Source: Paenibacillus rhizophilus (GTDB taxonomy: Bacteria > Bacillota > Bacilli > Paenibacillales > Paenibacillaceae). From it: 64,000 nt of DNA. Location of the stretch: contig NZ_RQPI01000006.1 in NCBI RefSeq assembly GCF_003854965.1, positions 62,001-126,000 on the forward strand, read 5' to 3'. This document shows positions 1 through 7,491 of the stretch, piece after piece. The notes under the pieces were generated by a model. That model saw only the letters and a list, made by a program, of their open reading frames with translations, was not told where the DNA came from and made no database searches. Position 1 is the first letter of the stretch. Each line of letters opens with the position of its first letter. The translations under genes were made by a program, and so were the position numbers.

Positions 1-216
1 AATCTCTCCCCATTCAGCCAGCAGCTCCCACAGCCCGCCCGCCAGCTCCCGGACGGCAAAATGCCGCGCGAACTTCTCCGCCAGTTCAAGATTGGCCCGC
101 GGCCCAGGAAGACGGCTGTCCGCCGCCAGATTATCCTCCAGCCGTTTTCTGTCCGCTCCACCGCCGTTTATCCACCGCTCCAGCTCTGCCAGCGCAGCGT
201 ATGCTTGTCCGCTCAT
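1..216 (-). CDS. Hypothetical protein, N-terminal part (runs off the window)
   Basis: The first 72 codons of a minus-strand gene are open from an ATG at 216 to the window edge. A consensus AGGAGG ribosome-binding site lies a few bases upstream of the ATG, which supports a real gene. The peptide starts MSGQAYAALAELERWINGGG and is rich in Leu, Ala, Glu and Arg, so it is probably helical and cytoplasmic; no signal peptide or membrane segment is visible. I do not recognise the family, and too little is present to judge function. It is divergent from the YbaK-type gene and shares the short intergenic region with its promoter. Confidence 0.6.
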   Translation of the reverse strand, partial: MSGQAYAALAELERWINGGGADRKRLEDNLAADSRLPGPRANLELAEKFARHFAVRELAGGLWELLAEWGEI

Positions 217-258
217 ACTGCCTCCTTCGCAGGATATACCCGTCCTCGGCTTTGATTA

Positions 259-267
259 TGTTATAAT
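259..267 (+). promoter_or_regulatory. Extended -10 promoter element of the YbaK-type gene
   Basis: TGTTATAAT reads as an extended -10 box (TG, one base, then a consensus TATAAT) about 44 bases before the start codon of the next gene. No convincing -35 box was seen, which is normal for extended -10 promoters. The assignment is by consensus only. Confidence 0.5.
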
Positions 268-310
268 ATGGAAAAAGGTTGCACTATAGAAAAAAGTTCA
301 GGAGGCACTC

Positions 311-763
311 ATGGGTCAAATGGAGCAATTGGAACATGTGTTACAGGAAAAAGGAATCCAGTATGAAATTATTAAGCATGAAGGGCCCATTAAAACGGCT
401 CAGGAAGGCGCGGCTTATTTCGGAATCGAAATTGGCCAGACCGCGCCGGCTTTGGTGCTGAGAGCCGAAAATGAATTCTGCGCCCTGATCGTATCCGGCG
501 ACCGCGGACGCGTCAACCTGGACGAACCGGCGGCGCTGCTCGGGCAAGACTCTTTAAAAATGGCAAGCCCCAAGCAGGTCCTGCAGCTCACCGGATCAGA
601 AGCAGGCAGCGTATCGCTCGCGCTTCCGCTGCCTTGCATCTTGGACCGGAGGCTCTTCCGTTATCCCTACATCTACGGAGGTACGGGAGAGCCCGGTTCG
701 ACCTTGAAAATATCGCCGCAGGCTTTGGAACAGCTGAATGAGATCGTCGCCTACCTGGATTAA
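311..763 (+). CDS. YbaK/EbsC-type aminoacyl-tRNA deacylase
   Basis: This 150-residue protein matches the YbaK/prolyl-tRNA-editing domain fold over its whole length: an N-terminal helix with IKHEGPIKTAQEGA, a central strand region with KAs-like segments, and a C-terminal glycine-rich YIYGGTGEPGSTLKI motif typical of the family. Family members hydrolyse mischarged aminoacyl-tRNA, such as Cys- or Ala-tRNA(Pro), in the cytoplasm to protect translation fidelity. Substrate choice cannot be read from sequence. A GGAGG site lies 6 bases before the ATG. The gene appears monocistronic; the next gene, map, is convergent. Confidence 0.85.
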   Translation: MGQMEQLEHVLQEKGIQYEIIKHEGPIKTAQEGAAYFGIEIGQTAPALVLRAENEFCALIVSGDRGRVNLDEPAALLGQDSLKMASPKQVLQLTGSEAGSVSLALPLPCILDRRLFRYPYIYGGTGEPGSTLKISPQALEQLNEIVAYLD

Positions 764-812
764 GAACGGCGGGCGGCGGCCCTGTTCAGCATCGGGCTAA
801 CGCCAGCGGATT

Positions 813-1559
813 TCAGGCGCCCGTTAAGATGACGGGCCGCCCCTTCGTTACGATAATCGTATGCTCGAACTGCGCGACCCGGCTGTTATCCGGGACGGTC
901 AGCGTCCAGCCGTCCGCCTGCTGTTCCACGTATTCCGCGCCGGTCGACAGAAACGGCTCAATCGTAATAACCTGGTTCGGTTTCAATACGGTTGTCTCCC
1001 GGGGGTTGAAATACGGCAGGATTTCATGGGGCTTATCGTGCAGCGTTTTGCCGATGCCGTGGCTGCACAGATTCCGCACGACCTTGTAGCCGCGTTTGCG
1101 AGCCTCCAGCTCCATCACTCTGCCGATTTCGCTCACCCTCATCCCTGCCCGCAGATGGGAGATCACGCTCATCATCGTTTCCTGCGCGCTCGCGCACAGA
1201 CGCAGCAGCTTCTGGTTGTACGGGGGCAGCTGAAAAGACACGGCGGCATCGCTGTAATAACCGTTCAGCTCGGCGGACACATCGATGTTGATAAGGTCGC
1301 CGGCACGAATCACTTTCGGACCCGGAATGCCGTGCGCCGCTTCCTCGTTAATGCTGATGCAGGTGTCTCCCGGAAAGTCATACACTTCTCTGGGAGCCGA
1401 CTTTGCGCCGAAGCGCTTCAGAATTTCCGCCCCTATTTTATCGAGTTCCAGAGTTGTCATGCCGGGTTTTACGCTTTTTTTCATCTCTGCGATGGTGAAC
1501 CCGACGACCTTTCCCGCCGCTTTCAATCCTTCCAGATCTTGCTCCGTATCGCTTGTCAT
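813..1559 (-). CDS. map: Methionine aminopeptidase, type I
   Basis: This 248-residue protein is a complete type I methionine aminopeptidase, a metalloenzyme that removes the initiator Met from new cytosolic proteins. Visible ligand and catalytic segments include LINIDVSAELNGYYSDAAV (two metal-binding Asp), LCSHGIGKTLHDKPHEI (His ligands), ITIEPF (Glu) and AQFEHTIIV (Glu). I chose the ATG at 1559, since a GAGAGGA site lies upstream and family members begin near here; an upstream in-frame start adds 19 unlikely residues. The protein is nearer to secondary, short-form MetAPs without the N-terminal zinc finger. A decayed phosphoesterase lies 60 bases upstream on the same strand. Confidence 0.93.
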   Translation of the reverse strand: MTSDTEQDLEGLKAAGKVVGFTIAEMKKSVKPGMTTLELDKIGAEILKRFGAKSAPREVYDFPGDTCISINEEAAHGIPGPKVIRAGDLINIDVSAELNGYYSDAAVSFQLPPYNQKLLRLCASAQETMMSVISHLRAGMRVSEIGRVMELEARKRGYKVVRNLCSHGIGKTLHDKPHEILPYFNPRETTVLKPNQVITIEPFLSTGAEYVEQQADGWTLTVPDNSRVAQFEHTIIVTKGRPVILTGA

Positions 1560-1618
1560 GAACGTCCATTCCTCTCTCATTGATGTCGGCAAAAATACTA
1601 TTGACCGCAGCCGCAAAA

Positions 1619-1902
1619 TTACCGCACTCTGCCGCTGCGAATGGCAACCGCATAATCAGTCCTTCCGCCCTGCTCCGCTATAGCCGCCGCCGTATTCCAG
1701 TCGTATGGGATCAGCTTATGCTCTACGCTCCAGCCCGTTCCTTCCTTCTTGCAGACCATGCAAAAACTTGCATATGGCGTGCCCGATTCCATGACATGGG
1801 GAAAAGGAAGATCATCCTCGTAGGGGGCAGACCGACGCTTCCCGGATTGACCAGAAACTTGCCGTCCGGCAGCGCCGGCGCATTGCTATGTATGTCCGAA
1901 AT
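1619..1902 (-). pseudogene. Metallophosphoesterase remnant (internal deletion plus frameshift)
   Basis: Read on the minus strand, this stretch starts ISDIHSNAPAL, the N-terminal metal-binding motif of YfcE/MJ0936-type calcineurin-like phosphoesterases. It then jumps directly into DGKFLVNPGSVGLP, which is the C-terminal signature of the same family. The central part with the GNHD and GHTH metal ligands is missing. After GLPP the frame shifts and continues as YEDDLPFPHVMESGTPYASF through to TAIRSGRVR-like residues and a TAA. An in-frame stop also precedes ISDIH. The gene is therefore dead. The junction of the two motifs suggests an internal deletion. The remnant sits just upstream of map. Confidence 0.8.
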
Positions 1903-1967
1903 TCTCTATATTATAACAGCAAAACCGGAACTGGAGAAATCAGGGACCCTCCCGCTGCCCCAACCCC

Positions 1968-2013
1968 GAAAAACAAAAGGATGCCCTGGACTAAATACCA
2001 GAGACATCCTTTT
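1968..2013 (-). terminator. Intrinsic terminator after the GDSL hydrolase
   Basis: The arms AAAAGGATG and CATCCTTTT enclose an inner CC-CTGG/CCAG-G stem. On the minus strand the stem is followed by TTTTGTTTTT. It lies about 50 bases past the stop of the GDSL hydrolase gene. Confidence 0.75.
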
Positions 2014-2063
2014 CGCTGAGAACCGCCGAAGCTTATTTCAAAAACACAATTAAGTGCAAATAC

Positions 2064-2690
2064 TCAGTTCACTCCGACCGCTTTCAGCCAGGCTTCGGTA
2101 ATCAGCGCGTGGCCCGCGGGGGTAGGGTGAACGCCGTCTTCGGCCCAATAGGCCGGGTCGGCTGTCATCGATGCGGCAGCGAACAGGCCGTCAAGCGGCA
2201 CCAGCAGCGCTCCGTACTCGCGGGCTAGCTTCCGCACAACCGCGATTTTCGGGTCCAGATCGTCCCGCCAGTCGCGGTTCAGCCCCTGAACCGGCAGCAC
2301 GAACGGCTCGATCATGATCAGCTTCGCATCCAGAGACTGCCGCGTGCGATCCAGCAGATTCCGGTACTGCGCTTCGAACTGTTCCGGCGTTGTTTCTTCG
2401 CCTGCGTCATATCGTCGCCAAGTATCGTTGATGCCGATATAGATGGATACCCAGGTCGGCTTCAGGGCAAGACAGTCTCTGTCCCAGCGCCGCACAAGAT
2501 CGACAGCCCGGTCGCCGCTGACGCCGCGGTTGTAGAATGTAAGCTTTTTCTCAGGATGCAGCATGCCCAGCCGTCCGGCCACCATCAAGGGATAGCCGTT
2601 TCCCAACGAATACGCATCGTACCGCTCGCGTCCGACGTCGGTAATACTGTCGCCCTGAAATAAAATCACATCATTTTCTTTAAAAAGCAT
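2064..2690 (-). CDS. SGNH/GDSL-family hydrolase
   Basis: This 208-residue protein is a cytoplasmic SGNH hydrolase. Block I is FQGDSITDVG with the nucleophilic Ser, block II is the Gly in NRGVSGDRAVDL, block III is YIGINDTW (Asn), and block V is DGVHPTPAGH with the catalytic Asp and His. All four blocks are intact. Family members are esterases or carbohydrate deacetylases; similar Bacillales proteins are often called rhamnogalacturonan acetylesterase-like, but the substrate is unknown here. There is no signal peptide. An AAGGAGG site precedes the ATG. It lies immediately downstream of the ruined oppA, and may once have been co-transcribed with it. Confidence 0.85.
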   Translation of the reverse strand: MLFKENDVILFQGDSITDVGRERYDAYSLGNGYPLMVAGRLGMLHPEKKLTFYNRGVSGDRAVDLVRRWDRDCLALKPTWVSIYIGINDTWRRYDAGEETTPEQFEAQYRNLLDRTRQSLDAKLIMIEPFVLPVQGLNRDWRDDLDPKIAVVRKLAREYGALLVPLDGLFAAASMTADPAYWAEDGVHPTPAGHALITEAWLKAVGVN

Positions 2691-2706
2691 TTTCGGAAAT
2701 CCTCCT

Positions 2707-3125
2707 TTATTTCAAATACCCGTCCCGGTAAACGAGAGTGCCTGAGTAGTCTTTATAAACACCGTGCACATAGGGTTTTTGCAAAGTAAATTCTTTAAAA
2801 TAGTGAACCGGGATGATGACCATCTGATCGATCAGCAGACGCTCGGCTTGATGGAACAGCTTCATGCGAACCGCATCGTCTTCCGTCTGCTGCGCCTGGC
2901 GAATATAGGAATCATACTCCGCGTTATGCCAGCCGCTGTCATTTTCCGTGCTCCAGGAAGCGTACATTTCAAGGAAAGAGGCAGGGTCATTGTAGTCGGC
3001 CGACCAGCCGGCTCTGGCAATCTCAAAGTTCAAGCCCATGCGATTATCCAGCAGTTCCTCCCACGGCTGAACCTCGGCGTATACGTCGATACCCAGATTA
3101 TCCGCCCACATCGAAGTGACCGATG
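2707..3125 (-). pseudogene. oppA remnant, 3' part (oligopeptide-binding protein C-terminus)
   Basis: The reading MWADNLGIDVYAEV, then ARAGWSADYNDPASFLEMY and AERLLIDQMVIIPVHYF, is the C-terminal lobe of an OppA-type SBP_bac_5 oligopeptide-binding protein. About 135 residues survive with a normal stop. The reading stays open upstream into the right end of the TnpB element, where similarity to OppA ends near 3125. The protein's N-terminal lobe is found beyond the element at 4363-4665. Roughly 300 central residues are missing altogether, so this is more than a clean insertion. It cannot yield a working binding protein. Confidence 0.85.
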
Positions 3126-3130
3126 ATGAG

Positions 3131-3345
3131 ATATATTCATGTCCCTCGATGAACCTCCCCTGCTTACACTTCGTTTAGAAGCAGGAGCTTCTTACCAGCC
3201 CCTACCGTTACTTTCAATAAGCACATAGGTTGGCTATCTGCTTTCGCTAAATGCGGAAATCTAACGGCAGGGTTCAGTAAGCAACACTTGTACAAGTGGG
3301 TGGGAACTCACCTTCTACTACTTCACGCTATTACGCGATCCGTAG
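3131..3345 (-). ncRNA. Candidate omega-RNA (reRNA) of the TnpB element
   Basis: TnpB nucleases are guided by an RNA transcribed from the tnpB 3' end and right-end region, with the guide formed by flanking DNA. Here about 200 noncoding bases follow the tnpB stop. They contain the palindrome ACTTGTACAAGT, several short stems and a GC-rich hairpin next to GGGGAGGTTC. The position and structure fit an omega-RNA; the guide would be oppA sequence running down from about 3130. This is inferred from position and structure, not from a covariance match. Confidence 0.55.
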
Positions 3346-4362
3346 ATACTTGATTTCTTTCGTTTCGCCCAAGTAACGGATATCTCCATGCAGATACTTG
3401 GATAATATCCCTCTGCTCCCGTGCACATCCCGGTGTTCGGTATAGCCGCAGGAACAGTTGTAATTTCGGCTGGACGTCTTTTTTCTTTTTCCGCAACAAG
3501 GACATTGTTGGCTCGTATAGCTCTCATCTATCGTTTTCATGCTCGCTCCCTGTGCTTCAAGTTTGTATGCGAGCTGCTTCTGCAATTTGCCAAAGCTCCA
3601 GTTGGACAGCTTTTGGGTTACGATCTTTCTTTTCCTCTTTTTCGTGTTGCGCTGCACGCCCTCCACTTGGCCGACAATCGCCTCTTTGACCTCATTTTCT
3701 CTGCACCATTCTACGAATTGTCTTGTGGTTTTGTGGATGGCGTCATTTAGTTGGCGCTCGCTTTTGCTGAGTATGTATTTTTTTGCCCGGTTGTATTTTT
3801 TCCATTGCCGGCTGCCTTTGTGGCATTTGCTCATGAGCTTCTGGATCTCGGCCAGCTTCTTGTTCCTCAGCCGGTGAATGCTTCTTACTTTTCTTCCCGT
3901 GATGATGATCGACTTATTTTCCGTGGTCGTTGCCGTGATAGAATGAATTTCTCCCAGGTCAATGCCTGCGGTCTGGTTGCCTTGATTCTCCGCTGCCGCT
4001 TGTCCGTCATCGTAACTCATGGAAATCATCAGTTTTCGGTCATATACCAGTTCGATTTCCTTGATGTCCGCATCCGGCAAACCCGGGATGGTGATCTTGA
4101 TGGGCTGCTGGCGCTTACCGCTTTGGATACCCAGACTTAAGTATATCGTGTTGCCCTTGATTTTGAATGCTTGGTCCACCCATTTGGTGTTGAAGTGTTT
4201 CTTCTTTTTGTAAGGGTATTTGGTGTGCAGACCTTGCTTTCTGGCTTGTTTTGCACCATCTCTGGCAAAGAGATATTTATGGCAAACCGCCTGTAAAGAC
4301 TGGGAATGCAGAGGGAATTGATTTTTCAATGCCGCTTGAAGTTCCGTTCTCCCTATCCATTT
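3331..4362 (-). pseudogene. tnpB: TnpB RNA-guided nuclease, N-terminally truncated
   Basis: About 343 residues of TnpB survive. The RuvC-like catalytic centre is complete: Asp in [13 protein letters not shown], Glu in [11 protein letters not shown], a zinc-finger with CPCCGKR and NCSCGY, and the last Asp in [10 protein letters not shown]. The region from about [12 protein letters not shown] onward is family-like, but the first few tens of residues expected in the WED/REC part are missing. The frame is open into upstream oppA codons, giving a 444-residue chimera that starts at a GTG at 4665. Family knowledge says TnpB cuts DNA next to the element's target motif; whether this truncated, fused form is active is doubtful. 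Confidence 0.75.
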
Positions 4363-4665
4363 CCATACCGCGTCGCCTCTGAGCTTAAACGTGTACGTTC
4401 TGCCGTCCTGCGAGACGGTCCACGACTTCGCCATGGCCGGTTCAATTTCGCCGTTCCTGCCGGTGCGCACCAGCCCTTCAAATACTCCGGTTATCACCTC
4501 TTCACTTGTGCTGTCGTTCGACAAAGCGGGGTCCAGCGAAATCGGACTGTAATACAGATTGAAACGGAAAATTTGCTCCCTCGGCGCGCCCCAGGCCCAA
4601 GAGGCTAAACAGATCGAAACGTCCATAAAGCATATCGCCGCGGGAATGATGATCTTGTTCTTCAC
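4363..4665 (-). pseudogene. oppA remnant, 5' part, fused in frame to tnpB
   Basis: The first 101 codons encode an export-signal-like hydrophobic stretch, then [20 protein letters not shown] and [20 protein letters not shown], which is the canonical N-terminus of OppA-type solute-binding proteins. Similarity stops at AVW, where KWIGRTELQ of TnpB begins without a stop. The expected lipobox is not clear ([10 protein letters not shown]), so the signal region may also have decayed. The GTG start has only a moderate GGAAAGATG site upstream. Together with the piece at 2707-3125 this shows one oppA gene broken by an element and a deletion. Confidence 0.8.
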
Positions 4666-4870
4666 TATACAGCATCTTTCCGGTTGTTAACGTTCTCAGA
4701 ATAAACTCTATTACGATTTGGAAATATTGGCAATCCCAAAATCGGGAGACTCTATCGGAAGACTCTAATTAGAAGCGGAGCGCTTGCGGCTACCGGAGGA
4801 GATAGTGAAAATGGGGAGTTGTGCATGACATCATTGACGAACTTTTTAAGCTGTGATATATTTACCAAGT

Positions 4871-4904
4871 AACTATTAGTAAGTACATTAGTTTATTAAA
4901 CTAA
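4871..4904 (+). promoter_or_regulatory. Operator-like palindromes before the nitroreductase
   Basis: A perfect inverted repeat TTAGTTTA-T-TAAACTAA lies at 4888-4904, and an imperfect repeat AACTATTAGTAAGT starts just before it. Both sit in an AT-rich promoter region 35-70 bases before the nitroreductase ATG. Bacillales nitroreductases are often controlled by redox-sensing MarR/DUF24 repressors that bind such repeats. No repressor gene is adjacent, so the link is an inference. Confidence 0.5.
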
Positions 4905-4938
4905 TTTATTTTTGATTATTGAATGGAGGCATTATCTT

Positions 4939-5574
4939 ATGAGCACACCCGTTTCGACGAATTCTTTTGCAGATGTGGTCCAAGCCCGCAGATCGGCTAT
5001 GAATTTTGTGGAAGGCATCCAGATTCCGCAGAGCGAACTGGAAGAAATCTTCTCCCAAACCAGACTCGCTCCTTCGGCTTTCAATCTGCAGCACGCCCGT
5101 TATAAAGTCATTGCAGACCCGGCGCTTAAGGAGCAAATCCGCGAGAACGCCTACGGACAATACAAAATTCATACGGCCTCGGCAGTCATTGTCGTTCTGG
5201 GCGATATGCACGCCTACGAGCAGGCGCCGGAAATTTATGGCGGTCTCAAAATGCTGGGAGCGATGTCCCAGGAGGAGTATGACGGGACGATCGAGGCGAT
5301 CAATCAGGCATACATAGGCAAAGAGGCCTTCCAGCACGACGAGGCGATCCGCAACGCTTCGCTGTCCGCCATGCAGTTCATGCTGATCGCCAAGGACAAG
5401 GGCTGGGATACATGCCCGATGATCGGATTCGACCCGGAGGCCGTCAAGCAAACACTCAACCTTCCGGACCACCTTGTTCCCGTGATGTTGATCACGATCG
5501 GCAAGGACAACCAGCGCAAGATCAGACCGCGCGGCTACCGCAAGCCGGTTGGCGAGTTCGTTGATTTTATGTAA
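4939..5574 (+). CDS. NAD(P)H-dependent nitroreductase family oxidoreductase (YodC-like)
   Basis: This 211-residue flavoprotein belongs to the nitroreductase family. The N-terminal RRSAMNF motif and SAFNLQHAR segment bind FMN, the ASLSAMQFMLIAKDKGWDT helix is typical, and the C-terminus VMLITIGK...RPRGYRKPV closes the FMN site. Family members are homodimeric FMN enzymes that reduce nitro compounds, quinones or similar electrophiles with NAD(P)H in the cytoplasm. I chose ATG 4939, which has GGAGG 8 bases upstream, over ATG 4912, which has none. The gene is single, with operator-like palindromes upstream and a strong terminator behind. Confidence 0.88.
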   Translation: MSTPVSTNSFADVVQARRSAMNFVEGIQIPQSELEEIFSQTRLAPSAFNLQHARYKVIADPALKEQIRENAYGQYKIHTASAVIVVLGDMHAYEQAPEIYGGLKMLGAMSQEEYDGTIEAINQAYIGKEAFQHDEAIRNASLSAMQFMLIAKDKGWDTCPMIGFDPEAVKQTLNLPDHLVPVMLITIGKDNQRKIRPRGYRKPVGEFVDFM

Positions 5575-5588
5575 GTGTGGTATGAAAC

Positions 5589-5633
5589 AACCGCCCTCAT
5601 GGCTTGCGCGTCAAGCCGGAGGGCGGTTTTTTT
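5589..5633 (+). terminator. Intrinsic terminator of the nitroreductase gene
   Basis: The arms ACCGCCCTC and GAGGGCGGT are followed by a run of seven T, beginning about 15 bases past the stop codon. Confidence 0.9.
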
Positions 5634-5644
5634 AGCCATAGTCC

Positions 5645-5671
5645 AAAAAAGAACCCCGCCATCCGGCGGGG
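5645..5671 (-). terminator. Intrinsic terminator of the ABC exporter operon
   Basis: Stem CCCCGCC/GGCGGGG with a TTCTTTTTT tail on the minus strand, about 80 bases past the stop of the downstream exporter subunit. Confidence 0.85.
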
Positions 5672-5751
5672 CCAAGTGTTATCTTTGGGGGTCATGGATA
5701 TAATATACTCCCGGATGCTTAAAGGTGCATGAAAGTGGGCTGAATGTTCGC

Positions 5752-7491
5752 TTAAACTGCTGCAAACTGGCTGTTGTACAGCCGGGCGTAATAGCCCTCC
5801 TGACGCAGCAGCTGGTCGTGTGTCCCGCTTTCCACAATGTCGCCGTCCTTCATAAACAGAATGAGGTCCGACTCGCGGATCGTGGACAGCCGGTGGGCGA
5901 TGACAAAGCTGGTGCGTCCTTCCATCATTTTCAGGAACGCTCGCTGGATGCGGATTTCGGTACGGGTGTCAATGCTGCTGGTCGCCTCGTCCAAAATGAG
6001 CATCGGCGGGTCGGCCAGCATCACGCGCGCGATCGTAAGCAGCTGCTTCTGTCCCTGGGACAGATTGTCGCCGGAGCCGCTGATCACGGTATGGTAGCCC
6101 TCCGGCAGACGTTTGATGAAGCTGTGCGCGCTCACGGCCTTGGCGGCGGCGATGACTTCTTCATCGGTCGCCTCCGGCTTGCCGTAGGCGATATTGTCCT
6201 GGATGGTTCCCCCGAACAGCCATGTATCCTGAAGCACCATGCCGAAATTGCGGCGCAGGCTGTCGCGCGTCATCTCCTTGATATCCACTCCGTCAATCCG
6301 GATTGCCCCTTTATCGACATCGTAAAAACGCATCAGCAGATTAACCAGCGTCGTCTTGCCGGCTCCCGTCTGTCCGACGATGGCAACCCGGGTTCCGGGT
6401 TTGACTTCCAGGCTGAAGCCCGTAATCAAGGGCCGGGCGGAATCATAGGCAAACTTAACCTTGTCGAATACAATCGTCCCCTGCCCCGGCTTCCGGTCCA
6501 CCGCATCCGGAGCGTCGGGCAATTCGGGCTCAAGGTCGAGAATCGCAAAGATACGCTGCGCCGAGGCGGTCGCCGACTGAAGCTGCGTAATGACGCCGGT
6601 GATTTCATTAAAAGGCTTGGCGAACAAATTGGAGTAGATTAGAAAGCCGGACAAATCCCCTACGCTCAAACGGCCCGCGATAATGACGATGCTGCCGATA
6701 ATCGCGATAACGGAAAACGTAATGTTGTTGACCAGCCGGGTTGTAGGCCCGGACAAGGAGCCGTAGAATTGTGATTTGACTCCGGCCTGATACAGCTCCC
6801 CATTCAGCCCTGAGAAACGTTCAAAGGTGTTGTCCTCGTAATGGAAAGCCTGTACGACTTTTTGCCCGCCAACCATTTCTTCCACATAGCCGTTGAGGCT
6901 GCCGAGGATTTTGGCCTGGTCGCGGAAGAGCTGCTGCGAGCGCCTTGTAATGAACCGCGCCATATAGTACGAAGCAGGCGCGGACAAAAGCACGACCACG
7001 GTCATAAGCGGACTGATGTACAGCATGAGTCCGATGGTGCCGACGATGGTCACAACGCCGGTAAGCAGCGTCTGGAAGCCCTGCAGCAGACCGTCCGATA
7101 CGGCGTCCATATCGTTGACGAACCGGCTGATCAGGTCGCCCTGCGGATGATTGTCATGGAACTTCAGCGGCAGGACATTCAGCTTGTCGAACAGCTCAGT
7201 ACGCATCCCGTTCACCGTGCGGTAGGCGATCCGGTTCGTGAGATAGGTCAGCAGCCAGCCGCACAGACTTCCTGCGAGATATACGACCGCCAAGTCAAAG
7301 AGCAAACTCAGGAGCGCAGCGAAATCCACCTTCCCCTGCCCCGTCATATGGTCGATCGCCCGGGCGATCAGCAGCGGCCCGATCAGGCTGGCCGCCACAT
7401 TGAGTATGGCGCTGAGCGCCGCCAGGACGGCGGAGCCTCTATACTGCACGGTGTAGACGATTAGTCTTTTCCAAACCTTCTTTCCGTTCAT
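5752..7491 (-). CDS. ABC exporter subunit, ATP-binding/permease (YfiC/YfiB-type pair, second gene)
   Basis: This 579-residue half-transporter has six predicted membrane helices (about residues 15-310) and a C-terminal ATPase. Walker A is GQTGAGKTT, the signature is LSQGQKQL and Walker B is MLILDEATSSID with the catalytic Glu present. It pairs with the upstream 600-residue subunit, overlapping it by four bases (ATGA), so the two are made together. Size and order match heterodimeric type IV exporters such as YfiB/YfiC of Bacillus subtilis, which pump drugs or lipophilic compounds out of the membrane. The substrate is unknown. An AGGAGG site precedes the ATG. Confidence 0.9.
   Translation of the reverse strand: MNGKKVWKRLIVYTVQYRGSAVLAALSAILNVAASLIGPLLIARAIDHMTGQGKVDFAALLSLLFDLAVVYLAGSLCGWLLTYLTNRIAYRTVNGMRTELFDKLNVLPLKFHDNHPQGDLISRFVNDMDAVSDGLLQGFQTLLTGVVTIVGTIGLMLYISPLMTVVVLLSAPASYYMARFITRRSQQLFRDQAKILGSLNGYVEEMVGGQKVVQAFHYEDNTFERFSGLNGELYQAGVKSQFYGSLSGPTTRLVNNITFSVIAIIGSIVIIAGRLSVGDLSGFLIYSNLFAKPFNEITGVITQLQSATASAQRIFAILDLEPELPDAPDAVDRKPGQGTIVFDKVKFAYDSARPLITGFSLEVKPGTRVAIVGQTGAGKTTLVNLLMRFYDVDKGAIRIDGVDIKEMTRDSLRRNFGMVLQDTWLFGGTIQDNIAYGKPEATDEEVIAAAKAVSAHSFIKRLPEGYHTVISGSGDNLSQGQKQLLTIARVMLADPPMLILDEATSSIDTRTEIRIQRAFLKMMEGRTSFVIAHRLSTIRESDLILFMKDGDIVESGTHDQLLRQEGYYARLYNSQFAAV

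Larger units (their letters stand above)
3131..4362 (-). mobile_element. Degenerate IS605/IS1341-type element (tnpB only)
   Basis: The element splits an oppA gene. It consists of a 5'-truncated tnpB and a structured right end with a hairpin at about 3154-3190 (arms CTCCTGCTT and AAGCAGGGGAG). There is no tnpA and no recognisable left end. The tnpB coding sequence is fused directly to oppA codons. The element looks immobile by itself. The exact right boundary, between 3125 and 3160, cannot be fixed without a related intact copy. Confidence 0.75.

Noticed and set aside
1580..2053. A 157-codon open frame on the plus strand.
   Set aside because: It overlaps the phosphoesterase remnant and a terminator, has no family-like pattern and no good start site.
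3421..3877. Plus-strand open frames opposite tnpB.
   Set aside because: Shadows of tnpB, whose RuvC and zinc-finger motifs lie on the minus strand.
4906..5472. A 188-codon open frame antisense to the nitroreductase gene.
   Set aside because: It mirrors a real gene and has no start site or recognisable motif.
5725..6642. A 305-codon open frame antisense to the ABC exporter gene.
   Set aside because: Shadow frame; the exporter ATPase motifs lie on the minus strand.
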